Shown: positions 7,621-16,650 of the stretch, one piece after another | Position numbering within the stretch: the stretch's first letter is position 1 | Layout of the letters: each line of letters starts with the position of its first letter | Assembly (NCBI GenBank): GCA_028689715.1 | Contig: JAQVCQ010000002.1 | Coordinates: 1 to 64,000 of the forward strand | Length of the DNA stretch: 64,000 nucleotides | Origin: Lachnospiraceae bacterium | GTDB taxonomy: Bacteria; Bacillota; Clostridia; Lachnospirales; Lachnospiraceae | Direction of reading: 5' to 3' | The notes under the pieces: model-generated | Database searches by the model: none | Told to the model about the DNA's origin: nothing | Seen by the model: only the letters and a program-made list of their open reading frames with translations | Made by a program: the position numbers and the translations under genes

Positions 7621-8894
7621 TAAAAACATTTGAAAACTGTTCACCGGAGTATCAGATTACGATTGTTTGTTTTTTTATTTTTTTGACTTTGCTGTGTATG
7701 ATTCTGGTTATTTATGAAGGAACAGGAAAAAGACAAAGAAAGATATTGCTGTTGGACAGTGTATTGCTTATAGTTATTTTCCTTATAACAGCTGTCTTGT
7801 GTGTGTGGCAACGGGCGTTTTACGAAGAAGATTCCATGATATTATTTAAAATACAGTATGTGATTTTAATTGTTATAGGAATTGGTGTTTTTTTATATGT
7901 GGGATTGAAGATTTTTGGAATTTATAAGTACCGCAAGAGCTGCCTGAGGGAAAATGCAGTTCAGGAAAGTCTGGACAATTTGCCGAGTGGAATTGTTTTT
8001 TTTGATGTGAACGGAATGCCTAAACTGATGAATCGAAAAATGTATCAAATTTGCCAGAATCTGGCGGGAAGAGATATACAGAATATTACAGAACTGGAGG
8101 AAGCACTGGGACATCCTCTGAAAGAGAATGTATTTTATGATGTTGATTTGAAAGTATACTGCTTTGCGGATGGAAGTGTGTGGAAATTTTCAGAGAAAGA
8201 GATTATTACGACAGCCGGAGATCATTTTTTTCAAGTTCTTGCTTCTGAAGTGTCGGAATTATATCGGAACAAAGTGTTGCTGAAGGAAGAAAATCAGAAA
8301 CTTCAGGAAATGTCTGTGGCTATGAAAGAACTTTCTAAGAATGTAATAACGCTGACCAGAGAAGAAGAAATGTTATCTATGAAAATGAGAGTGCATGATA
8401 ATCTGGGATATAGCGTCCTGGCGGCACAGCGGATGTTGATGCAGGAATCAGAAGCAGACCAGGATATTTTCCTTTCGCAATGGAAGCAGACATTAGACTT
8501 GCTGAATAAAGATAACGAGTCTGTTGAAGGCGAACAACTGCACAGGCAGGTGCAGGAAAGAGCGAAGATTTTGGGTGTGGAAATTATTTATACAGGAGAA
8601 AAAGTCTGGGAATCTCATATTTCCGAACTGATGGATATAATACTTTTGGAGGCACTTTCCAACTGTGTCCGCCATGCAGGGGCAAGCGAACTATATGTAA
8701 AATTCAGTAGTGGGAAACAAGAGTGGATTATGGTAATCACAGATAATGGACAAAAAACGGAGAAGAATGTCAAAGAAGGAGGAGGATTATCCGGTATACG
8801 AAAAAGGGTGGAGCAATGTGGAGGTACATTGAGAATCTGTGCGGAGTCAGAATTTTCGATAACTGTTAAGATACCAAAGGAGGTACGGAGATGA
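7617..8894 (+). CDS. Membrane sensor histidine kinase
   Basis: A 425-residue protein starting MIKTFENCSPEYQITIVCFF; the ATG overlaps the previous stop (ATGA). Three membrane helices lie at about residues 14-33, 43-63 and 81-98, followed by a PAS-like segment (115-215), a coiled coil, and a dimerization box SMKMRVHDNLGYSV with the likely phosphorylated H260. The ATPase part has the N box EALSNCVRHAGAS, the DNG of ITDNGQ, and a GGGLSGIRKRV lid, which is the arrangement of kinases partnering NarL/LuxR regulators. It overlaps the response regulator gene by four bases, so the two are almost certainly cognate. The signal is unknown; the broken 7TM gene upstream may once have supplied it. Confidence 0.88.
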   Translation: MIKTFENCSPEYQITIVCFFIFLTLLCMILVIYEGTGKRQRKILLLDSVLLIVIFLITAVLCVWQRAFYEEDSMILFKIQYVILIVIGIGVFLYVGLKIFGIYKYRKSCLRENAVQESLDNLPSGIVFFDVNGMPKLMNRKMYQICQNLAGRDIQNITELEEALGHPLKENVFYDVDLKVYCFADGSVWKFSEKEIITTAGDHFFQVLASEVSELYRNKVLLKEENQKLQEMSVAMKELSKNVITLTREEEMLSMKMRVHDNLGYSVLAAQRMLMQESEADQDIFLSQWKQTLDLLNKDNESVEGEQLHRQVQERAKILGVEIIYTGEKVWESHISELMDIILLEALSNCVRHAGASELYVKFSSGKQEWIMVITDNGQKTEKNVKEGGGLSGIRKRVEQCGGTLRICAESEFSITVKIPKEVRR

Positions 8895-9514
8895 TACGGG
8901 TACTAATCGTGGAAGACCAGCGTATGGCTAGGGAAGATATGGAAAATTATATTCAGTCCAGTGAGAGATATTGTCTGGCGGCTTCTATCACAAACGCAGC
9001 TATGGCAGAAACCGTATGCAGACAGAGCGGGTGTGAACTTGTCTTGATGGATGTCTGTACGGAGAATGATGAGAGTGGTCTTGTGGCAGCGGAGAAGATT
9101 AAAAAGACAATGCCTCAGATAAAAGTAATTATTGTGACTTCTTTAGTAGAGTGCAGTTTTATTGACAGGGCACGCAAAGCGGGAGTAGAAAGTTTTTGGT
9201 ATAAAGATGCCGGTAAAGAAGAAATGTTGGAGGTTATGGATCGTACGATGAAAGGGGAGAGCGTGTATCCGGATACTCCGCTGGTTGTGATGATCGGAAC
9301 GGCGAAAAGCTGTGATTTTACACCTGGGGAATTAGCAGTTCTGCGATTAGTGGTGGAAGGAGAATCCTATAAAAAAATTGCAGAGAGCTTGTGTATATCA
9401 CCGGAGACTGTAAAATGGCATATCAAAAATATGCTGCAGAAAACGAATTTTGATTCCAAAACGAAATTGGCGGTAGCTGTTACAAAGAAAAATCTGATTA
9501 TAAATGGATTTTAA
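8891..9514 (+). CDS. Response regulator, NarL/LuxR type
   Basis: A 207-residue protein starting MIRVLIVEDQRMAREDMENY. The receiver domain (1-120) has the acidic pair E8/D9 and the phosphoacceptor D54 in VLMDV. The C-terminal LuxR-type helix-turn-helix (about 140-205) shows FTPGELAVLRLVVEGESYKK and ISPETVKWHIKNML. It is coupled to the preceding kinase by ATGA. Possible targets are its own operon or the solute-binding gene downstream, whose leader contains an inverted repeat (9622-9646); that link is inference. Confidence 0.92.
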   Translation: MIRVLIVEDQRMAREDMENYIQSSERYCLAASITNAAMAETVCRQSGCELVLMDVCTENDESGLVAAEKIKKTMPQIKVIIVTSLVECSFIDRARKAGVESFWYKDAGKEEMLEVMDRTMKGESVYPDTPLVVMIGTAKSCDFTPGELAVLRLVVEGESYKKIAESLCISPETVKWHIKNMLQKTNFDSKTKLAVAVTKKNLIINGF

Positions 9515-9621
9515 AAATAGCATTTTACTACCCACAAGGGGAGTGCTTAAGGCTCTGAAAACCGATATCATATACTATGTAAAAGTGTCTCAATCCTATA
9601 GTTTTGTTTTTGTTGAGATGT

Positions 9622-9646
9622 CAGATAGTTTATAAGATACTGTCTG
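9622..9646. promoter_or_regulatory. Inverted repeat before the solute-binding gene, candidate operator
   Basis: The 25 bases contain arms CAGATAGT and ACTGTCTG (one mismatch) around TTTATAAGAT. They end a few bases before the GGAAAGGAG ribosome site of the 9664 gene. A LuxR-type protein encoded on either side could bind here. This is a candidate only. Confidence 0.4.
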
Positions 9647-9663
9647 GAAAGGAGAAAAATAAT

Positions 9664-11028
9664 ATGAGATATATTATGGGAAGAAGATGCCTGTTCCTGG
9701 TAATGATTGCGGTTATAGTTTTTACAGGGTGTGGACAGAAGAAAAACGAAGATCCGGTAACCGTTACATTGTGGCATGTATATGGCGGGCAGACAGAATC
9801 GCCATTAAACAATCTGATTGATGAATTTAATGAAACGATTGGAAAAGAGCAAAATATCCGGGTACAGGTTGGCAGTGTTACAAATACTAATACGATACAT
9901 GAAAATGTACTGGCATCTGCATTTGGAGATCCTGGAGCTTCTAAACTGCCGGATATGTTTGTTTCCTATCCTAAAACAGTTCTGGCGATGCCGGATGATA
10001 CGGAACTTGTAGATTATTATGATTATTTTACAGAAGAAGAACTGAACGAATTTATTCCAGCTTTTTTGGAAGAAGGTGTCATTCATGAAAGACTTTCTAT
10101 TTTGCCGGTAGCAAAATCAACGGAAGTTATGTTTATCAATAAAACAGCATTTGATCGTTTCGCGAAAGAAACAGGAGCGAAGATGGAAGATTTAGAAACA
10201 TGGGAAGGACTCTTCGCAATGGCAGAACAATATACTGCATGGACAGATAACCAGACGCCGGACATTCCTGATGATGGAAAGAATTTTTTCGTTCATGATT
10301 ATCATTTTAACTATTTTCAGGTAGGTGTAGAATCTCTGGGTGAAAATTTCTTTAAGGGAGAAAATCTGGCTTTCGGACCGGAATTTCAAACAGTATGGGA
10401 ACCTTATGCAAAAGCGGCACTGTCCGGAGGAGTATGGCTTCGCAGCGGTTATGCAACGGAACCTTTGCGAACGGGAGATTCGATTGTATCGGTGGCTTCG
10501 TCAGCCAGTGTGTTATATTATTCTGACAAGGTTACTTATGCGGATAACACATCGGAAAAAATAGAGATTGTTTCCATGCCATGTCCCGTATTTGCCAGGG
10601 GGGAAATGATGGTCATGCAGCGAGGTGTCGGCATTTGTACGGTGAAATCTACACCGAAAAAAGAAAAGGCCTGTATTACGTTTCTTAAATGGCTGACAGA
10701 AGCCAAAAAGAATGTAGAATTTGTGACCAGTCTTGGATATATGCCGGTAAAACAGGAGGCTTTCGATATTTACCTTCCGGAGACAATCGAGAAGTTAAGT
10801 GATCCGATGTATGTATCACTTTATCAGGCTTTTTTTAAGACGCAGGAGAATTATACATTTTATACTGCTCCGCAATTGGATTCCTATCTGGATCTGGAAA
10901 CAAAGTTCGAAGAACTTATCAGGCAAACATTGTCAGTAAAGCGGTTGGAGTGGCTGGAAGACCCGGAAAATATGGATAAACTTGTTTCAGAGACATTAGA
11001 GGATTTCAAAGCAGCATACACACAATAA
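9664..11028 (+). CDS. Extracellular solute-binding lipoprotein (ABC family 1)
   Basis: A 454-residue protein starting MRYIMGRRCLFLVMIAVIVF. A lipoprotein signal ends at TGC (C23), so the mature protein is lipid-anchored outside the membrane. The start follows GGAAAGGAG; the frame extends upstream but without a ribosome site. The mature part has the hallmarks of family 1 binding proteins: VTLWHVYGGQ near the N-terminus, KLPDMFVSYPKTVLAMP, STEVMFINKTAFDRFAKETG and LETWEGLFAMAEQYT. No permease or ATPase gene is nearby. The next gene is a membrane-anchored LuxR regulator, so a sensing role is possible. Ligand unknown. Confidence 0.88.
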   Translation: MRYIMGRRCLFLVMIAVIVFTGCGQKKNEDPVTVTLWHVYGGQTESPLNNLIDEFNETIGKEQNIRVQVGSVTNTNTIHENVLASAFGDPGASKLPDMFVSYPKTVLAMPDDTELVDYYDYFTEEELNEFIPAFLEEGVIHERLSILPVAKSTEVMFINKTAFDRFAKETGAKMEDLETWEGLFAMAEQYTAWTDNQTPDIPDDGKNFFVHDYHFNYFQVGVESLGENFFKGENLAFGPEFQTVWEPYAKAALSGGVWLRSGYATEPLRTGDSIVSVASSASVLYYSDKVTYADNTSEKIEIVSMPCPVFARGEMMVMQRGVGICTVKSTPKKEKACITFLKWLTEAKKNVEFVTSLGYMPVKQEAFDIYLPETIEKLSDPMYVSLYQAFFKTQENYTFYTAPQLDSYLDLETKFEELIRQTLSVKRLEWLEDPENMDKLVSETLEDFKAAYTQ

Positions 11029-11063
11029 TGTCTGTCGGATCGACAAAAAGAGGTGGCTGACAT

Positions 11064-12665
11064 ATGGGAGAAAAGAAAATAAATTTCTGGAAGATTATAA
11101 AAGGAATAAAGAGACAAAGCATCCGTATGCAGCAAAGGCTGATTGTTTATTGGTGCGTGGTGATTTTAACACTTTTTTTAGTGACAGTTCTATTACTGAG
11201 TATTTTGGGAGTCCTTCCGGGAATGGATTATAAAGTACGGGAAATGTTGTCTGCTCAGCAGAAAAATACGTTGTCAACTATGACAGAGCAGACCGATATT
11301 ATGATGGCGAGCAGTATTTCTTTATCGGAAGATATTACAAAAGAATTGAATCAATGCCTGACAGCCAATGGAAAGACATTTTCAGATTTGAATGATAATC
11401 CTCAGTTGATTATGGATTTGGAGGCTGCGCTCTATCCTTCCTTGAAATCTGCATTGGATGTGAAGTATTGCAGTGGAGTTTTTGTTCTATTGGATGCAAC
11501 GGTAAATACGAAAACGGAATATGCAGATACATCACGCATGGGAATCTACCTGCGGCTGTCTGATTTAAAGGCAGTAAATACAAGCAAACAACACGTAGTT
11601 TTTTTCAGGGGAAATGTTGATATTGCAAGAGCAGAGCAGATACAGCTCCATAACCGTTGGAATTTAGAGTTTGATACGTCCGCATTGCCAGGTTATGAAC
11701 AGATTATGAAATTTGATAGAAACCGGCCGGTAGAGGGTTGCCTGTGGACAGATCGTCTGGAGCTGAGTGATACATGGGAGGATGTGCAGCTTTTATATGT
11801 ACCGGTTTTAGACAGTACCGGAAAAGTACGTGGTTTGTGTGGTATGGAGATGAGTAATCTGTATTTCAGGCTGTCTTATCCTATGGTGGAAAGTTCCTGT
11901 GGAAATATAGTGACAGTACTGGCTCCTATGGACGAAGAAGGAAACATCTATCTGGATAAGGCGATGTTTGGAGATACAAAAGAAACGTATCTTTCACCAT
12001 CAGGAACGATGACAGTGAAGAAAGGAAAGTATTATAATACATATTCTACTGCTTTCGGGAATTATATAGGCAGGCATGAACTGCTTGAATTGAAGAGTTG
12101 TAATGGGATGCCGCTTGCGGTACTGACATTGATATCAGAAGCGAATTATAGAAAATTAACAGCGGACAATCGAAGGGACTGGATCATCGGTACGTTGTTG
12201 TTCCTGATTTTATTATTGATTGTTTCTGTCAGTATGTCCCGGCGTTTTGTGAAGCCGATTCTTCGGAGTTTAAAAGCACTGCAGGAGGATACGCTGACGG
12301 ACGAAAATTTATCAGGAATTTCAGAAGTGGATGCCCTGGTTGATTTTATGCAGAAAAAAAGAAATACAGAGAAACTGGAAAATGGAGGCATTCCTCCGAA
12401 TATAGAAGAAATGCTCAAGGCGTTTGCTTTGCGCGTGGAAACTCTGACTCCGTCAGAGAGGATGGTTCTTCAGTATTATGTTGATGGATATACGATACAG
12501 GAGATTGCTTCTTTACTTTATATCAGCATTGGAACAGCGAGAAAGCATAATACAAATATGAATCGAAAACTGGGGATAACTGTCAGAGAGGAATTAATGC
12601 TGTATATTGAGTTGTTTCGAAAATGTAATCAGTTAGATAAGCTGACATATAACAGAACTGAGTAA
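11064..12665 (+). CDS. Membrane-anchored LuxR-type one-component regulator
   Basis: A 533-residue protein starting MGEKKINFWKIIKGIKRQSI. A first membrane helix (about 28-50), a large extracytoplasmic region (about 55-370) and a second helix (about 373-392) give the layout of a membrane sensor. There is no kinase domain; instead the C-terminus (about 458-525) is a LuxR-type helix-turn-helix: LTPSERMVLQYYVDGYTIQE, then LLYISIGTARKHNTNMNRKL. So it probably senses outside and binds DNA from the membrane. It lies 35 bases after a solute-binding lipoprotein gene, so a binding-protein-to-regulator relay is suggested. The outer domain resembles dCache sensors in size but is not assigned. Confidence 0.8.
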   Translation: MGEKKINFWKIIKGIKRQSIRMQQRLIVYWCVVILTLFLVTVLLLSILGVLPGMDYKVREMLSAQQKNTLSTMTEQTDIMMASSISLSEDITKELNQCLTANGKTFSDLNDNPQLIMDLEAALYPSLKSALDVKYCSGVFVLLDATVNTKTEYADTSRMGIYLRLSDLKAVNTSKQHVVFFRGNVDIARAEQIQLHNRWNLEFDTSALPGYEQIMKFDRNRPVEGCLWTDRLELSDTWEDVQLLYVPVLDSTGKVRGLCGMEMSNLYFRLSYPMVESSCGNIVTVLAPMDEEGNIYLDKAMFGDTKETYLSPSGTMTVKKGKYYNTYSTAFGNYIGRHELLELKSCNGMPLAVLTLISEANYRKLTADNRRDWIIGTLLFLILLLIVSVSMSRRFVKPILRSLKALQEDTLTDENLSGISEVDALVDFMQKKRNTEKLENGGIPPNIEEMLKAFALRVETLTPSERMVLQYYVDGYTIQEIASLLYISIGTARKHNTNMNRKLGITVREELMLYIELFRKCNQLDKLTYNRTE

Positions 12666-12670
12666 AAGAA

Positions 12671-12698
12671 AAAGAGTCATTACAGGCTCTTTTTTTTA
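12671..12698 (+). terminator. Intrinsic terminator
   Basis: AAAGAG and CTCTTT pair around a ten-base loop and are followed by eight T residues, six bases after the regulator stop codon. Confidence 0.8.
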
Positions 12699-12701
12699 TT
12701 T

Positions 12702-12833
12702 ACGCGAGCAACGAGCCAAAGTCCGTGCTTACACGAGACCTTGGCGACTGCCGCGATAACTTGAGAAACTCGCGGAGCGTGTTTCTCATAGTTTGACCGT
12801 CAGATATCTTTTGCATTTTTACAAAAAGATATT
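12702..12833. repeat. Structured intergenic element with three hairpins
   Basis: Three successive hairpins can be drawn. The first spans about 12703-12754, with outer CGCG/CGCG, inner GCCAAAG/CTTGGC and apical CGTG-CTTA-CACG. The second is TGAGAAAC/GTTTCTCA (about 12762-12788). The third is ATATCTTTT/AAAAAGATAT (about 12804-12833). The sequence does not code on either strand. It looks like a dispersed structured repeat or small RNA, but I see no second copy in this window. Confidence 0.4.
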
Positions 12834-13072
12834 GCACATATATAGTTGGTAAGGAAAAGAAATATACTATATATGGTATACTAATCGTTCGTATTTTGGT
12901 GAATAAGCATAATATACGAATGGCGACCATAGTATTTGCTTTCTGAATCTGCTATGCTTTTATTACGAAATGGTGGTCGCCCGATAAGGGAAAAATAAAG
13001 GAAATGGATAAGGAGGGAGAACTGAGAGTGGGATGGTGATAGAGCAAGGAGGTTAACAAGGAGGTTAAAAAT

Positions 13073-13423
13073 GTGGAATATATTACGAAAAAGGATTTAA
13101 TAGATTGTTCTACGCCGGATGAGTTTTGCTTTTCACTATGTTGCATGGAATGTAAAACAGTATGGAAAAGTACACCAACTCGTTTTTCCAGAGCGGGGAA
13201 AAAACCGGAAAATGAAAATCGGAAGATTATTTATGATACGCTTTATGACCGGGAAAAGAATTTAGCATTTCAAAAAGCATTAAATCAGGCGAAAGAGATC
13301 TTTAATATTTGTCCGATATGTAAGCGTCTTATATGTGACCATTGCTTTTTAATCTGTGATGATCTGGATATGTGTGTGCAATGTGCCACAAAGCTTAATG
13401 AAAAAGGTACTGTTGTAGGATGA
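13073..13423 (+). CDS. Small cysteine-rich (zinc-ribbon-like) protein
   Basis: A 116-residue protein starting at GTG 13073 (MEYITKKDLIDCSTPDEFCF). Nearby AAGGAGG fixes the start; a tandem copy of the same ribosome-site sequence lies 12 bases further upstream. It has several cysteine pairs: CCMEC, CPICKRLICDHC, CDDLDMC and CVQC, spaced like a double zinc ribbon or treble clef. It has no signal peptide and should be cytoplasmic. It is followed after 29 bases by an AIM24-like gene and is probably co-transcribed with it. Similar CxxC proteins beside AIM24-family genes occur in Firmicutes; their role is unknown. Confidence 0.75.
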   Translation: MEYITKKDLIDCSTPDEFCFSLCCMECKTVWKSTPTRFSRAGKKPENENRKIIYDTLYDREKNLAFQKALNQAKEIFNICPICKRLICDHCFLICDDLDMCVQCATKLNEKGTVVG

Positions 13424-13452
13424 AAATAAAAAAAAGAAAGGAGAACTTTACT

Positions 13453-14139
13453 ATGAAAAAATATGAGATTTTAGGAGGAAATTTACCAGTTGTTGTATGT
13501 GAATTATTAGCGGGAGAATCAATGATCACAGAAAGCGGAAGTATGAGCTGGATGAGCCCGAACATGAAAATGGAAACAATTTCCGGAGGCGGAATGAAGA
13601 AAATGTTCGGTAAACTGATGTCGGGGGATTCTATGTTTCAAAACAGATATACTGCAGAAGGTGCAGACGGAACGATTGCATTTGCATCAAGTTTTCCGGG
13701 AGCGATCAAAGCACTGGAGATTAGCAACGGTCACTCCATGATTGTGCAGAAAAGTGCATTCCTTGCTTCAGAAGAAGGCGTGGAGCTGTCCATGCATTTT
13801 AAGAAAAAATTAGGAAAAGGCATATTTGGCGGAGAAGGTTTCATTATGCAGAGATTAAGCGGAAATGGAACTGCATTTGTAGAAATTGATGGACATGCAG
13901 TGGAGTATGATTTAAGCGCAGGACAGGAAATTTTGATCAGTACGGGGTACTTAGCGGCAATGGAAGAAACCTGTACTATGGATATTGTAGCTGTAAAAGG
14001 AGTAAAGAATATGCTGATTGGCGGAGAAGGCATTTTTAATACCGTCGTTAAAGGACCGGGAAAGGTAATCTTGCAGACAATGCCAATTAGTAAGGTAGCA
14101 GAATTGCTGACTCCATTTTTTGCAGATAATAAGAAATGA
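13453..14139 (+). CDS. AIM24 / TIGR00266 family protein
   Basis: A 228-residue protein starting MKKYEILGGNLPVVVCELLA, behind GAAAGGAG. The family pattern is clear: GGNLPVV...L..GE.M..ESGSM.WM......M......GG, then F.N.Y.A...G.IAFA...PG.I.ALE...G.S.I.QK.AFLA...GVE, and GGEGFIMQRLSGNGTAFVEI with a late AVKGVKNMLIGGEGIFNTVV. AIM24 proteins form trimeric beta-prism structures; bacterial members are poorly characterised and often sit near stress or membrane genes. Here it sits between a cysteine-rich protein and two lipoproteins. Length is normal for the family. Confidence 0.88.
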   Translation: MKKYEILGGNLPVVVCELLAGESMITESGSMSWMSPNMKMETISGGGMKKMFGKLMSGDSMFQNRYTAEGADGTIAFASSFPGAIKALEISNGHSMIVQKSAFLASEEGVELSMHFKKKLGKGIFGGEGFIMQRLSGNGTAFVEIDGHAVEYDLSAGQEILISTGYLAAMEETCTMDIVAVKGVKNMLIGGEGIFNTVVKGPGKVILQTMPISKVAELLTPFFADNKK

Positions 14140-14150
14140 GAGGGAAGATC

Positions 14151-14891
14151 ATGAAAAAAAAGTTGAATTTGTTATTTGGACTAGTGCTTATTATCAGTAT
14201 GATAGCACTGACTGGTTGTGGAGGCTCCGGAAAAACAGGAGAGAAGAACCCGTATGAAGGAAAATGGGTAGCAGTGTCCGCTCAGATGATGGGAATGTCT
14301 GTCAGTATAGATGAAACTTTCGGAGGTGCTTTTGAATTTGAAGTGAAAAACAACGAAAAAGTTTCCTTTTCAGTTGGAGACACTACAGGGAATGGAAAAT
14401 GGTCTGTCGAAGATGATCAGTTTATCTTGAGCATCGAAGGAGAAGAAATGGTGGGAATCATCGGAAAAGATATTATTTCTTTTGATAATATGCTCGAGAT
14501 GGGAGTAAAGGTGATTTTTGCAAAGGATGGAACGGATGCAATGGATCCTGCACTCTATCTGACAGAGGAGGAAAATGCAGTCATAGGTGAGTGGGCCGCT
14601 GAAAGCGTGGAAGAACTTTTAGGAGACGGACCGCAGACTTCTATGGAAGGAGTAGACAACATCAATGATGCACTGCGGCTTGATTTCAAAAGTGACCGTA
14701 ATGTAACAGTTATTTATAAAGGAGAGGAAATTGGGACTTTCCCATGGTCAGTTGCACTGGGATATTGTTCGATTGAATCAGAAAATCCATTTCTTACAGT
14801 GATGATAAATGATGATGGTACTTTGAAAGTAGATTACAGTGATGATGATGACTACTACACATTTCACTGTGTAAAAAGTGACAGTGAATAA
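14151..14891 (+). CDS. Lipoprotein of unknown function
   Basis: A 246-residue protein starting MKKKLNLLFGLVLIISMIAL, with lipobox cysteine C23 (LTGC) followed by a short GSG-rich linker. The mature part is acidic and holds two related repeats of a lipocalin-like beta pattern (NPYEGKWVAVSA...GNGKWSVEDDQFIL, then AVIGEWAAESVE...GTFPWSVALGYCSI). This kind of repeated GxW unit is frequent in Clostridial lipoproteins with no assigned function. It starts 11 bases after the AIM24-like gene and is likely in the same operon. Confidence 0.8.
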   Translation: MKKKLNLLFGLVLIISMIALTGCGGSGKTGEKNPYEGKWVAVSAQMMGMSVSIDETFGGAFEFEVKNNEKVSFSVGDTTGNGKWSVEDDQFILSIEGEEMVGIIGKDIISFDNMLEMGVKVIFAKDGTDAMDPALYLTEEENAVIGEWAAESVEELLGDGPQTSMEGVDNINDALRLDFKSDRNVTVIYKGEEIGTFPWSVALGYCSIESENPFLTVMINDDGTLKVDYSDDDDYYTFHCVKSDSE

Positions 14892-14931
14892 TTGAAAAGG
14901 ATGTGGAAATCATGAGGGGAGGGAATCCACC

Positions 14932-16416
14932 ATGAAAAAGAAACTGTGGTGTGTGCTGTGTATCATGATATGTATGATGCTGATAGTTGCATGTGGACAA
15001 AAAGAGAATCCGGAGAAGAAAGAATCAGAAAAAGAAAAAGCAGAGCAGGAAGAAACAGAATTTAAAGACAAGGAAAGTCTTAAATTAAGTTTATTTACAG
15101 TGTATTATCCGAAGACATGGAACTACGATAAAGAAAATATGAGAGAAGATGAAGAATACTCTTATGTTAAATTTTTTGATGGAGATACAGCAAATGAATC
15201 CGAGAATGTTATTTCTATAGAAGCAACCAAGGAGGATTCGTATAAATATCGAAAGAGTTTAGTTGCCTTTGGAGTGGATTTAGAGGCATATGCTGAAGGA
15301 AAAATGGACACTGTAACAATAGGAAATGCAGAATATGCAGCAATGCCGGAAAGTAATTCCATAGAGAAAACGTATATGTATCGCTATGAACAGTCTGGCA
15401 CATCCTATGATATCAGAGTAAAAGGACAGGAAATAGATGATTCTGATAAAGAATTGCTGGAAGGAATTGTGCTGAAATTAGAGGATGAAGGAAATAAAGA
15501 CGCACCATGGCCATGGGAGGGAGAACCTCTTGAACCTGTATTGGCAGAGCAGATGGTAGGTTCTTATACAATCGTTCCGGAATATATCCCATTTAAAGAA
15601 GCACAGGGCGTTATACAGATTATGGATCATCAGTTTGTAAAACAGGGCAATCAGGTATTCCATCTGCTGGAGAACAAACTGGATACTTATGAATATTCAG
15701 AAAGTGGACTCGAATTCGTTTCTTCGATGGAATTAGACGATGATTTTGAATATTTGTCTGGGGACAGCAGTGGAATGTTATATCTTTCGCCGGGAATCGG
15801 AGATGTAATTGGCGTAAAAGATGGGAAAAAGGCACTTCAGACAACGGTAAATGGAGATCTGAATATGCATCCATCCGGAGAATGGGGAATCAGTTTCTGG
15901 GTGAACAGTGATACTCAGAAGATTGTAAATCAAGGCGGTAACCTGACGGCAGAACCGTGGATATTGACTGGATTAAATAAAGCTGAAGAACGCAAGGGAC
16001 CATTTTCCATGATAGATGACGTACAGATCACGAATAGTCATACTATGGTTGCCGGATCCATGGCTGCGGAAGATGAAGGTACAAAAATTATTGTCTATGA
16101 TTATGAAGGCAATCAGCTTTTGAAACTAGGTGGAGAAGACATCAGTTCTCCGGACAAGCTCGGTTCCATTACAGGTATGGCGGAAACAGAAAATGGTTTT
16201 GTGGCTGCAGATGGAAATATGCGCGAAATACAATTTTGGGCAAAAGATGGAACGCACGTAGGTGCAATTTCTACAGAGGACATATTTGGTGTCAGTTATC
16301 CATGGCTGGAAGATATGCAGCTTTTAGATGACGGCTCTCTGTTAATTATGCTGACACAGGAACGAGACGACGGATCAGCAAATGAATTGATGTTTTTCAG
16401 ATTGACAGGATTTTAA
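14932..16416 (+). CDS. Large lipoprotein with beta-propeller-like repeats
   Basis: A 494-residue protein starting MKKKLWCVLCIMICMMLIVA, lipobox cysteine C21, then a strongly charged E/K-rich linker (about 24-50). Residues 55-185 resemble a surface-protein module (LSLFTVYYPKTWNYDKENMR). From about 205 there are repeated short units with aromatic and glycine turns (e.g. GMLYLSPGIGDVIGVKDGKK, IIVYDYEGNQLLKLGGEDIS, GMAETENGFVAADGNMREIQF), which suggests a beta propeller. It is anchored outside the cell. It ends the zinc-ribbon/AIM24/lipoprotein operon, which closes with a strong terminator. Function unknown. Confidence 0.78.
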   Translation: MKKKLWCVLCIMICMMLIVACGQKENPEKKESEKEKAEQEETEFKDKESLKLSLFTVYYPKTWNYDKENMREDEEYSYVKFFDGDTANESENVISIEATKEDSYKYRKSLVAFGVDLEAYAEGKMDTVTIGNAEYAAMPESNSIEKTYMYRYEQSGTSYDIRVKGQEIDDSDKELLEGIVLKLEDEGNKDAPWPWEGEPLEPVLAEQMVGSYTIVPEYIPFKEAQGVIQIMDHQFVKQGNQVFHLLENKLDTYEYSESGLEFVSSMELDDDFEYLSGDSSGMLYLSPGIGDVIGVKDGKKALQTTVNGDLNMHPSGEWGISFWVNSDTQKIVNQGGNLTAEPWILTGLNKAEERKGPFSMIDDVQITNSHTMVAGSMAAEDEGTKIIVYDYEGNQLLKLGGEDISSPDKLGSITGMAETENGFVAADGNMREIQFWAKDGTHVGAISTEDIFGVSYPWLEDMQLLDDGSLLIMLTQERDDGSANELMFFRLTGF

Positions 16417-16426
16417 TTGAAAAAAT

Positions 16427-16472
16427 AAAAATCGCTTGTCGGCAGAAATTTATCTGCCGGCAAGTGATTTTT
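16427..16472 (+). terminator. Strong intrinsic terminator
   Basis: AAAATCGCTTGTCGGCAGA pairs with TCTGCCGGCAAGTGATTTTT around a short A/T loop, ending in a T run, ten bases after the lipoprotein gene. Confidence 0.9.
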
Positions 16473-16533
16473 CTGTTTCCTGTTTCAAATATAAAGGTAG
16501 AATTTTATCACATCAGTGAATCAATTTTCATAT

Positions 16534-16650
16534 TTATCGTATACAGATATATACAACATAAATGGCATAGAGGATCAACATCAGGATCCCCTCCTTTTTA
16601 TCGAGTGCTTTTTTGGTCCATGCCATAATCCATACGATAACACTGAATAC
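16534..16650 (-). pseudogene. C-terminal tail of a Na+/Ca2+ antiporter
   Basis: On the minus strand the last 38 codons read VFSVIVWIMAWTKKALDKKE and then GILMLILYAIYVVYICIR before a TAA. A K-rich turn followed by EG.L...LY..Y..Y is the ending of the final membrane helix of the calcium/sodium antiporter (CaCA) family. The rest of the gene is gone: at 16649 the sequence changes abruptly to a piece of relaxase gene on the other strand. It is a deletion scar. Confidence 0.6.

Noticed and set aside
12700..12930. 76-codon minus-strand frame
   Set aside because: It lies on the hairpin element, with no ribosome site and no protein-like composition.
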